Source: Haliclona indistincta
Lineage: Eukaryota; Porifera; Demospongiae; Haplosclerida; Chalinidae
Length of the DNA stretch: 64,000 nucleotides
Assembly (NCBI GenBank): GCA_964017065.1
Contig: OZ024785.1
Span: 4,750,588 to 4,814,587, forward strand
Direction of reading: 5' to 3'
Below, piece by piece: positions 20,120-32,441 of this stretch. Under the pieces are notes generated by a model. It ran no database searches. It saw only the letters and a list, made by a program, of their open reading frames with translations, and was not told the DNA's origin. The stretch's first letter is position 1, and each line of letters starts with the position of its first letter. A program made the translations under genes and the position numbers.

Positions 20120-23100
20120 CGAGAATCAGCATTTGGAAAAAACTGAGCAAATACAGTCGTTACTCCATCATGCATATTTATGCCTCGGTGGGCGGATCCA
20201 CGAGGCATACAGTAGTCGTGTTGTCATTCAGTCATTCTGTCATTCATTATGCCTCGGTGGGCGGAGCCACGAGGCATACAGTAATCGTGGTGTCATTCAT
20301 TCATTCTGTCAGTCTGTCACAACGATTTCTCGTATCTCACTGAAAAGTAATCGCTGAAACAAGCAACACGGGTAAAAATCGATACTTGCTCGGATTTGAA
20401 TTTTTAGAAGTTTGATTTTAAAGTTTAGTGCGTAAGTTACCGCGTGAATTGCACACCTGGATGGCTGTTGGAGGTGATGTAGACTTCTCTGAAGACAAAC
20501 TGTCTACAGCTGGCTGCCTTGCAGCCAGTGAGTTTGTGAACAGCGCAGCAGACTAGTATATGAAGCTTCGTTCTTGAGTTATGGCGTAAATTGCTTACCT
20601 CTCGATCGATGGCCGTTGCTGGCGTTCTCCGTAGCACAAAACTACCACAGTTGACTGCCTAGAAGCTGATAGGTTAGAAATTCACTACAGGATAGCAGCG
20701 CATGTCTCAGTAATGAAATTGCTATGGATGGTATCTCGATCGCTTGTGTATGCTGTGCCCTGCACTCGAACCTCGACTCGAACTGAGCATCATAGACACG
20801 CCCAGTTGAATTAGTGGTCAGCACTGATTGGCTTCTGATTGCACAACTATTATACTGCATTGTGATTGCTGTACAGAAAGGTGCTGTTTATTGTCAGCGT
20901 GTATGTGAAATGGTGGCATTTCACCGAGGCATCTGCACCCTTGGTGCTTTATTCCGTCTGTCGCAACGATTTCTCGTAGCTCGCTGAAAACTGATAGCTG
21001 AAAACAGCAACACGGGTAGAAATCGATACTTGCTCGGATTTGAATTTTCAGAAGTTTGATTTTAAACCTTAGTGCGTAAGTTACCGCGTGAATTGCTCAC
21101 CTGGATGGCTGTTGGTGGTGATGTAGACTTTTGTGGACACAATTTGTCTACAGCTGGCTGCCTTGCAGCCAGTGAGTTTATGAACAGCGTGGCAGACTTG
21201 TATATGAAGCTTCGTTCTCGAGTTATGGCGTAATTTGCTTACCTCGCGATTGATGCCAGTTGCTGGCGATCTAGAGTTCGCCGTAGCTCAAAACTACCCA
21301 CAATAAATTGGAAGCTGATAGGTTAGAATTTCACTACAGGATAGCACTGAGCGCATGTTGTGTAAGCAAGCTATGGACGCTATCCTGATTGATCGTGTGC
21401 ACTCGAACTGAACATTATAGACACGCCCAGTTGAATTAGTGGTCAGCACTGATTGGCTTCTGATTGCATAACTATTATACTGCATTGTGATTGCTGTACA
21501 GAAAGGTACAACAGCTGCAGTTAAACTTTACTGTGTATGTGAAATGGTGGCATTCCACCGAGGCATCTGCACCTTTGGTGCTTCATTTACTTTGCTTTTG
21601 CTTTCTTTAGAAAATTGGAAGAGGAAAACCAAAAATTGAAGTGGTTAGCAAGCATGCATTAATATTAAAAGACTAGTACATTTACAAAGTCATGCATGTG
21701 CTATTATTATTAGGGAGGCACGGTAGTGCCTCCCTATGTAGGGTTGAACGAGAAAACAAGATGGCGGCTACATACAATGTATTAGCGTTCAAACGCTGAT
21801 ATTTCGCCTGGTGATGAATTTTATATGTCCAAAGACACTTTGATCTGCTCTCTGGCGTTGCCCCATCTTACAGTAGCAAGGAGATTGCTCGAAATTGTTA
21901 CTAAAGTGACGAACCTGGAAACGGTGAAAATCGACTTTCGTCATCTTCGTTTTCTTCTTCTTCTTTCTTCAACTCACCTAGCGCCTTTACGCGAGCAATG
22001 ACGAGACCAAAACACCCACGAACAGTCGTGAAATTCCCCTGGCAGGTGCCTTTTGAACTTTGTTTTTAGCGAAACGGCGATATAAATTCCGCGATTTCTC
22101 GATCGTGATCCATCGTCAGCTAAGTGTTAGACGCCATTATTTTGATTGCGCAATACGCACGTGACCAAGCAGTGGTTAGCGTACGTGACCAAGCACAAGC
22201 TTGAGTATCGCCACGCCGTATGGATCACGGAGAACACATATTTGTCTGGAGTCTTCGAAGAACTGTAGGATCACCATTCTGCGCTTGCCAGATAATTATA
22301 ACCGCCATACAGGTACAAACAAGTGTGGGCGGGGCTCGTATGCATGCATATGCGTAGGCGAGCTGATAAGTACAGCATAACAACTATTTTTAGCTACAAG
22401 TTTTAAAATGTTAATAATAAAGAAAAGCCATAAACAACAGGAAAACTAAACCAATGGAGGAAACAAAGACGGCTACAAACATGATATTGAACTTCATTGA
22501 AAAAGAAAAAGGAAACAAACAAGAAAATAAAAAAGATTTCTATCGAAATCAAAAGGATGTAGGGTTGTGAAATCTACCACTGGTCCACAATGTAAACTAA
22601 CAAGGAACAAGCATGCAATGGTAACATGATTGACTTGCTAACAGACCATAGATCCCTACATCAGTGGCTGTTGTGATTGACTATAGCTAGTTCAGCTAGT
22701 TGCTGTTGACTGCTGACACCTGACATGCATTGAGCTTGAATATTGATCTTATGTACAGCCACTGATGTAGGAATCTATGGTCTGTTAGCAAGTCAATCGT
22801 GTTACCATTGCATGCTTGTTCCTGGTTAGTTTACATTGTGGACCAGTGGTAGATTTCACAACCCTACATCCTTTTGATTTCGATAGAAATCTTTTTATTT
22901 TCTTGTATGTAGTGAGATCCAGAGTTTAAAAAAAGAACTTGAGCATTTAAAGACATTCTTGAATAGGTCAGTTGCTCTATCATAATTTTAACTATTGATG
23001 CTATTGAGGGTGCCATGGGCCCTGTCTATTATTACTTATCTGATGCTTTTGGATCTGTTTAGGAACATCACTGCTGCTGATATCAGTAAGCACACAACAT

Positions 23101-26100
23101 TGATCATACCTGGACAGCATAATCTAAGAGAAACAGCTGATAAATATCACAAACAAACCAAAAAGACTTTGAGTGAATTCCCTAAGCAGTTGTCAGATCA
23201 TCTCGCACCAGAATCAGTCAGATTGGCTTGTGATGAAGTGTTCCAGGTTAGTTTCTAGGTGCTCTTCGGTGGGCAAAGTGAGTGCATTATATGACTTCCT
23301 TATAGTTTTTTTTGTGTAGACAAAAGTTACACTATAACTATAATGGGGTTAGTGGCTTTATCATAATAACTTAACAATTGTAATCTCCTTCCTTAATTTC
23401 TTGTGTTCCTGCTTACATTATGGTTTGTTAGTCTAGCCATTGCTGTTTGCTACTGTTACACATACTAGCTGAGAGTTATGAACAGCAAAGTTGACAAGCT
23501 AAATCCTCTCACCTCTCCCCTGAAACACTGCCTAAAATGTACTTTTTATACAACTCCTTGCACTTTTCGCGACATCATTCATGGGCATGACATCTTTATT
23601 GTAAAGCAGCAATTAAAATAGTGTTGAGTGCTCTCTTATGTACTAACAAATATTATTATTGAATATAATTAAGTGTAGGTTATATCCCGCGTTTGCGGAA
23701 TATATGACCCGTTATATCCTGCGGGAAAGGGTGTGCTCAAGTGAAGTCAAGGAAGCGCCGAGGGCGAAGCCCGAGGCGCTTCCGAGACTTTACGAGAGCG
23801 CTAGCCCTTTCCCGCGGGATATCTCTTTGATCTCTGAAAAGTTGTAAAAATACAACGCTACTTAGTATTCATGGTAAGTGCCCACTTTAATAATTATTAA
23901 TAACACAAGTTATAATGGTTATTGTACAGGAAATGAGATGCAGGCGGCATTCAAGTACCGTGAAACCACCCCTTTGTCGGCTTGGAGGCGGAACCTTCAT
24001 CTTTACAAGTTTCCGGTGTCGGCCCTTTGAGGATCAAAGGATCCGACCCTGTGAAGAACATATTTTTTTTTTTTTTTTTTTTTTTTTACGAGACAGATAT
24101 GAACTGTGTGAATGATAAGATATGTTTGTAGTGTCTGTGCGTGTCTAGCCGAAGGGGCTTGAGCCGCTAGCAAGAGGAAGAAGCGAGCGAGCAAGCGAGA
24201 TAGCTAGCTGCACTTACTTCTGTCTATTGGTCAATGGCAAGCATTTAGAACTGGTAGGAATTACTGGCGCAGTCATCTAAATGTACCTGGATAGCTGCAA
24301 TCAGTCACACAATCCGGAAACGCTGGCTAAAAGAGCCGCCAAAATTCGCCATAGTTCCAGACAAGAAGAAACCACGCCTACAGTGACACGCCCAGCAACG
24401 AGCTGACGTGGTCTGGTCGTCAACGCGTGGGTGCACGGGTTAAGGTCACGTGCTCCTCCCCAGCTAGCTCAGTTGTCAAAGAGATATAACGGGTCATACT
24501 TCCCGTCAATAATTATGTGAAATAACTTCCTTGTGCCATGCTAAAAGCTGTTCAGATCTTAGGCACGTGACACGGAGGGAAATATGACCCATTATATCCC
24601 TCAAATAGCGCAATCTGATTGGTCAGAATAGTCTTAGTATGGTAAAAGTATTGTTACACTGTAATCAGGTAGAAATTATTTTTCAGATGACCTATGATAC
24701 CTGCAAAGGCATCATATTAGAAATGTTTAAGGAGGAGCTAAAGAAACTAGTTACAATGCCAGCAGGCAGAGGATTAGAATTGTTCCTGTCAGCTGATGAA
24801 GAGGAGTGCTACTCTGATCTGCAGAAATCGTATGGTCTCCTACTGAGTGCCTGTAAGATGAGAGGAACTTCTGCTCCAGTTGAGAAAGTAGGTACGAAAA
24901 CAAATTAAAATTAAATGACCAAGATCACAAAAATTATTAACCCTCGGCGCATGCGCGAGGGTTACAGTACTTGGTTTGTCATTCGCTGTCCATCGAGCTG
25001 CAGAGATCAGCGATCACTTTTACGCGCTGGTAAAGTTATGACATGATAAGCACCGCAATGGCTTGCAATTTGACTCGTAGATTTTGCTAAAGTGCTTTCA
25101 TTCTCGAGTTATGGCTGACTTACCTTGACGACTATCTTGGACCTCTCTGACTACAAAAGCGCCCATAGTTGACTACCTATGTACTTTTAGATTCCATCCA
25201 AACTGCAGAACAGCTCTGTGGGTGCGTAGACATTTCAGGAAAGAGCCTACACAGTACACTACAGCAATGGCTAGCTGGTCACGCTACCTGGTCACAATGG
25301 TCACGCCCACATGACACACCTTGTCCTTATGGTCAGCACTTTGCTGTCTTCTGGTTAGCAGTGCAGTTTCAATAGCAAGCAGGTTGGCTTTAGCTGCAAA
25401 GCTCCCTTTTCAAACCATAACTAAGGAGCTAACTCTACAATGTGCAACATGCCGAGGGTTTTGTGAAATCTGTTCATTTCTATTGTTACTGTAGGGCCAC
25501 TTATTTTTTGCGATACAAAAAATTTTGCTTATTTTTATCCAGGCCTAAATTTTGTAAGTGCAATACAAAAAATTGGATTGAATTAATTTTTCGTGACTTG
25601 CACCACTCTTGAAATGTGAAAATACCAGCTCTACAGCGCTATATTTAATTTCTATTGTTGTTGTTGCTGGCAACATTCTTTCATCTGTACATGTAGTACA
25701 TCTATTAAACCTTTTCTGATGCATCATCACTTGCATGATGTATTCTTAACCCTTTAGTCCCTGAATTATTTTGACGAAAATTCGACTTGCTTTAAACTAA
25801 CAGTTTGCCTTGCGATTTTCTACAACATGCAGTATACTAGCTGTTCCAAACTAGCACTGTTTTTTCCTGGCTTGTCAAAGTTTACGACCATGTACTAAAC
25901 TCTGAGGTGGCCACTCCCACTTCGGAACTGAATTCTTTGGGGATAGTAGGTGTGACTTCTAAAGAAAGAATAATAGGCTACAAACGCGCATCTTACAATC
26001 TCATAATTATGATGTAATCATGATGTGTTATTATGTACTAAAACACGTGACAAGCAACGATGATTGCGAAGGTGGACTCTAATCCGTTGTTCAATTTAAT

Positions 26101-29100
26101 TGAATTTAGTCATCTCTTGAAAAGATGGTGATTCAAGTATCCTTGATCCCTAGCAGTAGCCATGTGTTTTTGCTTGCTTTTATTATGCAAACTGCAGGAC
26201 TATCATGTACATAAGGACACAACAAAATTAAAAAGATTTCTATTGAAATCAAAAGGATGTAGGGTTGTGAAATCTACCACTGGTCAACAATGTAAACTAA
26301 CAAGGAACAAGCATGGAATGGTAACACGATTGACTTGCTAACAGACCATAGATCCCTACATCAGTGGCTGCTGTAGTTGACTATAGCTAGTTCAGCTTGT
26401 TGCTGTTGACTGACACCTGACGTGCATTCAGCTTGTGATAGCTTATGTACAGCCACTGATGTAGGGATCTATGGTCTGTTAGCAAGTCAATCGTGTTACC
26501 ATTCCATGCTTGTTCCTTGTTAGTTTACATTGTTGACCAGTGGTAGATTTCACAACCCTACATCCTTTTGATTTCGATAGAAATCTTTTTAATTTTCTTG
26601 TTTGTGTCCCTTTTTCTTTTTCAGTGAAGTGCAGTTCAATATCATGCAATTACTGTGCCATCTTTGTTTCCACCATTGGTTTGGTTTTCCTGTTGTTGAT
26701 GGCTTTTCTTTATTATTAACAATTTTAAACTTGTGGCTAAATAATTTTTATGCTGTAGATATCAGCTCGTCTACGCATGCATGAATACAGTGCATACGAG
26801 CCCCGCCCACACTTGTTTACGGCGGTTATAATTATCTGGCAAGGCAGAATGGTGATTCTGCGCTTGCTAGCTTACCGTTCTTCGAAGACTCCATACAAAT
26901 ATGTGTTCTCCGTGATCTATACGGCGTGCGCGTGGCGATACTCAAGCTTGTGCTTGGTCACGTGCGCTAACCACAGCTTGGTCACGTGCGTATTGCGCAA
27001 TCACTATAATTATTAATGGCGTCTAACACTTAGCTGACAATGGATCACGATCGAGAAATCGCGGAATTTATATCGCCGTTTCGCTAAAAACTAAGTTCAA
27101 AAGGCACATGCCAGGAGAATTTCACGACTGTTCGTGGGTGTTTTGGTCTCGGCACTGCTCACGTAAAGGTGCTAGGCGAGTGGAAGAAAGAAAGAAGAAA
27201 GAAAGAAGAAAACGAAGATGACAAACTCGATTTTCACCGTTTCCAGGTTCGTCACTTTAGTAACAATCTCGAGCAATCTCCTTGCTATTGTAAGATGGGG
27301 CAACGCCAGATAGCAGATTTAAGTGTCTTTGGACGTATAAAATTCATCACCAGGCGAAATACCAGTGTTTGAACGCTAATACAGAAAATTAAAAAGATTT
27401 CTATCGAAATCAAAAGGATGTAGGGTTGTGAAATCTACCACTGGTCTACAATGTAAACTAACAAGGAACAAGCATGGAATGGTAACACGATTGACTTGCT
27501 AACAGACCATAGATCCCTACATCAGTGGCTGCTGTAGTTGACTATAGCTAGTTCAGCTTGTTGCTGTTGACTGACACCTGACGTGCATTCAGCTTGTGAC
27601 AGCTTATGTACAGCCACTGATGTAGGATCTATGGTCTGTTAGCAAGTCAATCGTGTTACCATTCCATGCTTGTTCCTTGTTAGTTTACATTGTTGACCAG
27701 TGGTAGATTTCACAACCCTACATCCTTTTGATTTCGATAGAAATCTTTTTAATTTTCTTGTTTGTGTCCTTTTTTCTTTTTCAGTAAAGTGCAGTTCAAT
27801 ACCATGCAATTACTGTGCCATCTTTGTTTCCACCATTGGTTTGGTTTTCCTGTTGTTGATGGCTTTTCTTTATTATTAACAATTTTAAACTTGTGGCTAA
27901 ATAATTCTTATGCTGTAGATATCAGCTCGCCTACGCATGCATGAATACAGTGCATACGAGCCCCGCCCACACTTGTTTACGGTGGTTATAATTATCTGGC
28001 AAGGCAGAAAGGTGATTCTGCGCTTGCTAGCTTACCGTTCTTCGATGACTCCATACAAATATGTGTTCTCCGTGATCTATACGGCGTGCGCGTGGCGATA
28101 CTCAAGCTTGTGCTTGGTCACGTGCGCTAACCACAGCTTGGTCACGTGCGTATTGCGCAATCACTATAATTATTAATGGCGTCTAACACTTAGCTGACAA
28201 TGGATCACGATCGAGAAATCGCGGAATTTATATCGCCGTTTCGCTAAAAACTAAGTTCAAAAGGCACATGCCAGGAGAATTTCACGACTGTTCGTGGGTG
28301 TTTTGGTCTCGGCGCTGCTGACGTAAAGGTGCTAGGCGAGTGGAAGAAAGAAAGAAGAAAGAAAGAAGAAAACGAAGATGACGAAACTCGATTTTCACCG
28401 TTTCCAGGTTCGTCACTTTAGTAACAATCTCGAGCAATCTCCTTGCTACTGTAAGATGGGGCAACGCCAGATAGTAGATTTAAGTGTCTTTGGACGTATA
28501 CAATTCATCACCAGGCGAAATACCAGCGTTTGAACGCTAATACATTGTATGTAGCCGCCATCTTGTTTTCTCGTTCAACCCTACATAGGGAGACACTACC
28601 GTGTCTCCCTAATTGTATGTAGCCGCCATCTTGTTTTCTCGTTCAACCCTACATAGGGAGACACTACCGTGTCTCCCTAATACTCAGTGATAATATCAGT
28701 GCGTATGTTGCAAGCTACTGCTCCACTTGTCGTCAATACCCTGGGGGGGTGGGACCGTTGTTTACAATTAAGCGAGTGAGAGCGAGGCTCTCAGCACTAC
28801 ACAATACATGTCAATGGCTGAGATTGAGTCCAGAATTTTGTGTAGAGAACTGTGTTTATTAACTAGTACGTACTTGAAGATAAACAACTTGTGGAGGGAT
28901 TGACACAACGTTTTGGAAAATTTGCTGACAGGAGGCTTTTATGATGCTTTTAGGTCGCTAACGCACTCTCTCTGTTTATCAATGACAATTCGCGATTCAA
29001 ACCAAGTAGCTTGAAAAGGCTGTGTCAATCGCTCGAGAATGTCCTTGGCTTGAGATCAGGCGATTTTCATTGACTAGCTAATGCTACATTGTTATCTTGT

Positions 29101-29617
29101 GAGAAAATTTGTACAGCGTTTGTTCAGGCTTAGCGTTAGCGTTTTGTAGATTTCGACGAGAGTTGTTGACTATGTGAGGACGCGTATTATGATGCTTCAC
29201 AGTGAGTTTGTGCCATTCAGTAGGCTCTGTTGGACGAGACAACCAAAAGAATTTTACTCATTATTATGTTTGTTTTCTACATGTAGGTGACTGAGTTAGT
29301 AAATCAACAATATCAAGAAAAACACCAAACTGATCTTCAACATTCGTTTTTACCAGTTATTCAGGATTCCGTGAGTGCAGCCTGGGATATGTTAACTCTC
29401 TTACCACCAGCTGTCCTCTGTACTCCTGAAAAATATTTTGAAGAATGGCACGACATAGTTGGTTCCCTAGAAGACAGGAAGCGTTACTACAATCTCATAT
29501 ACTATCGTCCACTGATGCTCAGTCATGCTCATGGTTCAGCAGTTGTAAAAGCTACCGTCAAGAGACTAGCCTCTTCAGAGCCAACACCAAATGAAGATAG
29601 TGATTTTGAAGATGATG
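20120..29617 (+). CDS. Coiled-coil protein, possibly Mieap/SPATA18-like, six exons, both ends open
   Basis: Exons: 20120-20158, 21611-21643, 22913-22966, 23063-23246, 24687-24887, 29287-29617. All junctions have AG/GT borders and matching phases (2,2,2,0,0), which supports one gene. Three mini-exons make a heptad-like coiled coil: ENQHLEKTEQIQ, KLEEENQKLK, EIQSLKKELEHLKTFLNR. Then come LRETADKYHKQTKKTLSEF, CKGIILEMFKEELKKLV, and a large exon with AAWDMLTLLPPAVL, YYRPLMLSHAHGSAVVKATV and an acidic end (EDSDFEDDG) at a phase-1 donor. A coiled coil followed by a globular domain with A-W...PP and a late V-V-K pattern recalls mitochondria-eating protein, but the match is by eye. The start and last exon were not found. 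Confidence 0.55.
20179..20950 (+). repeat. Hairpin-headed repeat, GAGGCATA family, copy 1
   Basis: The palindromic head TATGCCTCGGTGG...CCACGAGGCATA occurs twice (20179-20209, 20248-20278), then CAGTA, a (CATT/TCTG)n run, ACAACGATTTCTCGTA, the shared CTTGAGTTATGGCG motif, and the distal mark CACCGAGGCATCTGCACCC. The architecture parallels the CCTCGGCG family with a different head. Confidence 0.65.
20951..21590 (+). repeat. Hairpin-headed repeat, GAGGCATA family, copy 2
   Basis: It follows head to tail after copy 1 with the same body (CTCGAGTTATGGCG, CACGCCCAGTTGAATTAGTG) and the CACCGAGGCATCTGCACC end, but no palindromic head. Confidence 0.65.
21710..22905. mobile_element. TTAGGGAG foldback, right outer arm missing
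   Basis: TA plus TTAGGGAGGCACGGTAGTGC starts the left outer arm. The inner ~150-bp arms face each other at 22520-22668 and 22757-22905. The right outer arm is absent; the element stops a few bases before the acceptor of the coiled-coil exon at 22913. Confidence 0.65.
23690..24620. repeat. Candidate foldback inside an intron
   Basis: GACCCGTTATATC (near 23706) is mirrored by GATATAACGGGTC (near 24483). An inner stem pairs TATCCTGCGGGAAAGGG (near 23723) with CCCTTTCCCGCGGGATA (near 23805). A GC-rich block (GCGCCGAGGGCGAAGCCCGAGGCGC) sits inside. Ends are not precisely resolved. Confidence 0.45.
24062..24088. repeat. Poly-T tract of 27 bases
   Basis: A homopolymer run, possibly the poly-A tail of a minus-strand retrocopy. 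Confidence 0.8.
24941..25480 (+). repeat. Hairpin-headed repeat, CCTCGGCG family, copy C
   Basis: The head palindrome (24941-24961), TTACAGTACTTGG, the CTCGAGTTATGGCTGACTTACC body and the ATGCCGAGGGTTTTGTGAAA end are all present. This is the most compact complete copy, about 540 bp. Confidence 0.7.
25481..26224. other. Intron DNA with a piggyBac-like end
   Basis: TTAACCCTTTAGTCCCTGAA at 25748 matches the left end of the 14326 element. No matching right end was found. Otherwise nothing is recognised. Confidence 0.35.
26225..28544. repeat. 1160-bp tandem duplication of a TTAGGGAG-foldback right half
   Basis: Two near-identical units (about 26225-27384 and 27385-28544) each contain inner arms, the right outer arm (CACGTGCGCTAACCACAGC and so on) and the same small frames offset by exactly 1160 bp. 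Few substitutions separate them, so the duplication is recent or is an assembly artefact. Confidence 0.8.
28545..28680. repeat. Two 68-bp tandem copies of the element's right terminus
   Basis: TTGTATGTAGCCGCCATC through CACTACCGTGTCTCCCTAA is present twice without a spacer (28545-28612, 28613-28680), then TA. Confidence 0.9.
28681..29286. other. Last visible intron of the coiled-coil gene, unique part
   Basis: No repeat was recognised; it ends in the acceptor of the 29287 exon (ctacatgtag). Confidence 0.5.
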
Positions 29618-29796
29618 GTATGCGGTTATCTATATTTACAAGTAGAAATTTAGTGCTATCAAAAGTATGACATGGCATTGCACTGCTTTATCTGTGTAGT
29701 TTTCTGTGAGCTTTTTAAATGTGAAATCCTTCTTATGTCCCTTGAACAGCTTTAAGTGTTAAGTCTATGATTCTTGATCAAAGTGTTTTATGAGAC

Positions 29797-31563
29797 CAGC
29801 TGGGTGCGTGCACTTTGCGTCCAATCGATTTTCAATAATCATGAATTCAAAAAACGGCAAATTTTGCCCCTTTTTACTTGAAACTGCTGCGATGAAAGTT
29901 GAATTCGCGCGACGAACGCGCTTGCAACAATTTTCAATTTATTGAATATTGAATACAGGTTTTGGGGTGTATAAAGCGGCCAATCTGAATTCAACCGATG
30001 GAAGAATTGAAAATGAAATTGCTGGAGTCGAATTCAATTTCCAATTTTTGAAAATTGGAATTAAACCGTTAAATTCACTTTTAAAATCACGTTGCCTGAT
30101 CTTCTTGACTACAGTCATCTCGCTGTGTGATACGCGATCAGCCGATCACCAGCAAATGTGCCATGGGCGGAACTAGAGGTGCGGTCAATATAAAATGGCG
30201 GCAGCAGTGGTCGAGCGATGGGTGGCTAGCGCTCAGTTCTTGCCTCTTGGACAACTTGGTCATGAAGAAGTATGTGCATAACACGACTAGACGCCAAAAA
30301 TTATGTAGGTAGAAGAAGAGGCATTCCAAGAGGAGTACCAAATCGTCTGATGATGCAATGAGATAATAGATCAAGCCGTACAACTATAATGAAAACAGCG
30401 GAGGAAGACTAAGTGATCGAACACCCACTTCATGGACGAGGCCGGCAAGAAACGAGGGATTGAGCTCTCCATAGAAGATGTCCATTATTTGACTCTCTTT
30501 TCCATCAGCTTGTACGTAAATGGAGACAATCAAGCTTTTAAGCAGGCTCTTTGTTTCTAATTGATGTAACCAGAAGACTAAGTATGTGACGCTCATCATT
30601 ATCATTCCTGGTCGGCAATGATATGTAGGGATGCTCCCTACACTTTCAGTTTTTTCATATTAAACTTGTTTACTTTATTATAATGAACAAATTGAACTCT
30701 AGATATTATACGGTTAGGACTGGACTGTGTTACTCTTTCACTTTTCATTTGCTATGCTCAATGGTTTCTTCCTGGTTGTGAGCTTAAAGCCCTACTCAAT
30801 GCTAAGATCTATGAGCACGTACATGCTTTACACGAGCCCCGGCCACTCATGCAGATTATCATATCTTCAGTACTACCGTTATTATTACTAGTAGCTAGCA
30901 ATCAGTAAAGTACTATTATTCCAACGAATGAGCTAGTTATAATACTGTTCGACGATCTTTGGGTTCCAGAATCGTCCAAATTCCAACATGCATGCGATCT
31001 ACTCGATACGACCATAGATAATACGACGATCAGTCGACACTACGAACCAGTCATGCATATTAAGCAAAATCATAATCAATGGAGCCTAGCATTTTAGACT
31101 GACTTCCTCAGGACTTCCTCATAACCAAAGTCAGACTAAACCTTGGCCGTGTTCAGTTGATCAACCCGCTCCCATTTTCTTTGAGACCACACCTCTAGTT
31201 CCGCCCACGGCACACTATGATAGCAGATATCAGTTAGTGATCGCGTATCACACAGCGAGATGACTGTAGTCAAGAAGATCAGGCAACGTGATTTTAAAAT
31301 GTACATGTAATTTAACGAAAAATTGAAAATTGAATTCGACTCCAGTTCAATTCTTCCATCGGTTGAATTCAGATTGGCCGCTTTATACACCCCAAAAGCT
31401 GAATTCAATATTCAATAAATTGAAAATTGTTGCAAGCGCGTTCGTCGCGCAAATTCAACTTTCATCGCAGCAGTTTCAAGTAAAAAGTGGCAAATTTTGC
31501 CGTTTTTTGAATTCATAATTATTGAAAATCGATTGGACGCAAAGTGCACGTACCCAGCTGGAG
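29797..31563. mobile_element. 1.77-kb foldback with ~370-bp arms and CCAGCTGGGT ends
   Basis: The arms 29797-30180 and about 31190-31563 are inverted copies (CAATCGATTTTCAATAATCA on the left, its near-complement at about 31520). The ~1-kb centre is not repeated. It starts at once with TGGGCGGAACTAGAGGTG and a short open exon. No clear target duplication was seen. Confidence 0.65.
30195..30269 (+). CDS. Possible first exon inside the foldback centre
   Basis: ATGGCGGCAGCAGTGG opens 25 codons (MAAAVVERWVASAQFLPLGQ, then LGHEE) ending at gaa|gtatgt, a good donor, phase 0. A possible 40-nt intron leads to VEEEAFQEEYQIV and a stop. Very short, with no recognised domain. It could be the start of a host or element gene, or chance. 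Confidence 0.25.
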
Positions 31564-31970
31564 CTTATTATTCCAAGGAGCGTACAACTGTGAAACAGCA
31601 GGAAATAAACAGGCCACTATTGCGCACGAGATTTCGTAGCACATGATTACTTGTTAGAATATCCATGTCTGATACACACATAGATGTACCTTTTAATTAC
31701 TATTCCTTTTTTAGATGATTGAGAAGCTCTTGTGATCAAGACAATCATGACTGAGTGTGATAAGCAAATAATCTTATTTTGTCATTTGTAATAATTAGGA
31801 TTGTAACAACAAATGGACTAATAATTACTTTTGTCAATGTTGATAGTTTTATGTGAAAAAATTACAAATGTATAATAGTTGTAAAGCAATTTTAAAAAAC
31901 TTTTGTTTTCAATAATATAAGCTGTTTGCAAATGGACAGTTTGATATTCTGTCAGTTAGTGTAGTTTTGA
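31564..31970. other. AT-rich spacer
   Basis: Nothing recognised between the foldback and the truncated paralogue. Confidence 0.5.
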
Positions 31971-31974
31971 TTTA

Positions 31975-32192
31975 ATAAAGTAAATTTCTCAGCAAAACAG
32001 TTGGTAGTACAGTTTGCAGCAATAATCAGTTCTGTGCGGAAACGGCATGTACACAAAATGAGTGTATTTAACTGATATTATAGCAGGTCAATTTGTTCCT
32101 AGTGAGACACGATGCCAGCAACCTTTTTGTTGCTCCTTGTGATCATGACTGTATCCAGTATCTTAGGTTCAAATCGAGTGCCAAACTTATAA
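31975..32192 (+). pseudogene. Truncated paralogue of the 51592 membrane-protein gene (leader and signal peptide only)
   Basis: The stretch matches 51435-51660: TTTCTCAGCAA, ACACAAAATGAGTGTA, CCAGTGAGACACGATG. The ATG at 32112 then encodes a hydrophobic signal peptide (MPATFLLLLVIMTVSSILGS) and stops after 26 codons, where the parent gene continues into its ectodomain. It lies in the same orientation, just left of the Gypsy LTR. This is the remnant of an ancient tandem copy. Confidence 0.75.
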
Positions 32193-32251
32193 TTATGTAG
32201 CAGTATGTGAAAGCTTAGCTAGGGCATCACTCCATAAACTGACCAGATATA

Positions 32252-32441
32252 TGTAGCGTTCGGGGGTTCGATAGTTAGAAGAACTTTATTAGAAAGGCAG
32301 CAATAGAAGAATAGAATAGAGTAAAATCGAATAATCGAATAATACAAATGAGTAAGACACGAGTCCTTTTACATTCACTCATTGAGTTAGTAATAGTGGG
32401 ACTATAATGCATTAGTTAGCACTTATTAATGTAACCTAACA
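32252..32441 (-). repeat. 3' LTR of a Ty3/Gypsy element
   Basis: On the minus strand it starts TGTTAGGTTACATTAATAAG and ends GAACGCTACA. It is 190 bp, TG...CA bounded, and contains AATAAAG. It is preceded by a purine-rich tract (TAGATAGGGAGATGTGG), the expected plus-strand priming site. The matching 5' LTR was not found beyond 50060. Confidence 0.75.

Noticed and set aside
26602..28176. Paired frames of 60 and 79 codons repeated 1160 bp apart
   Set aside because: They duplicate with the repeat arm and carry no recognisable domain; other element copies do not keep them.
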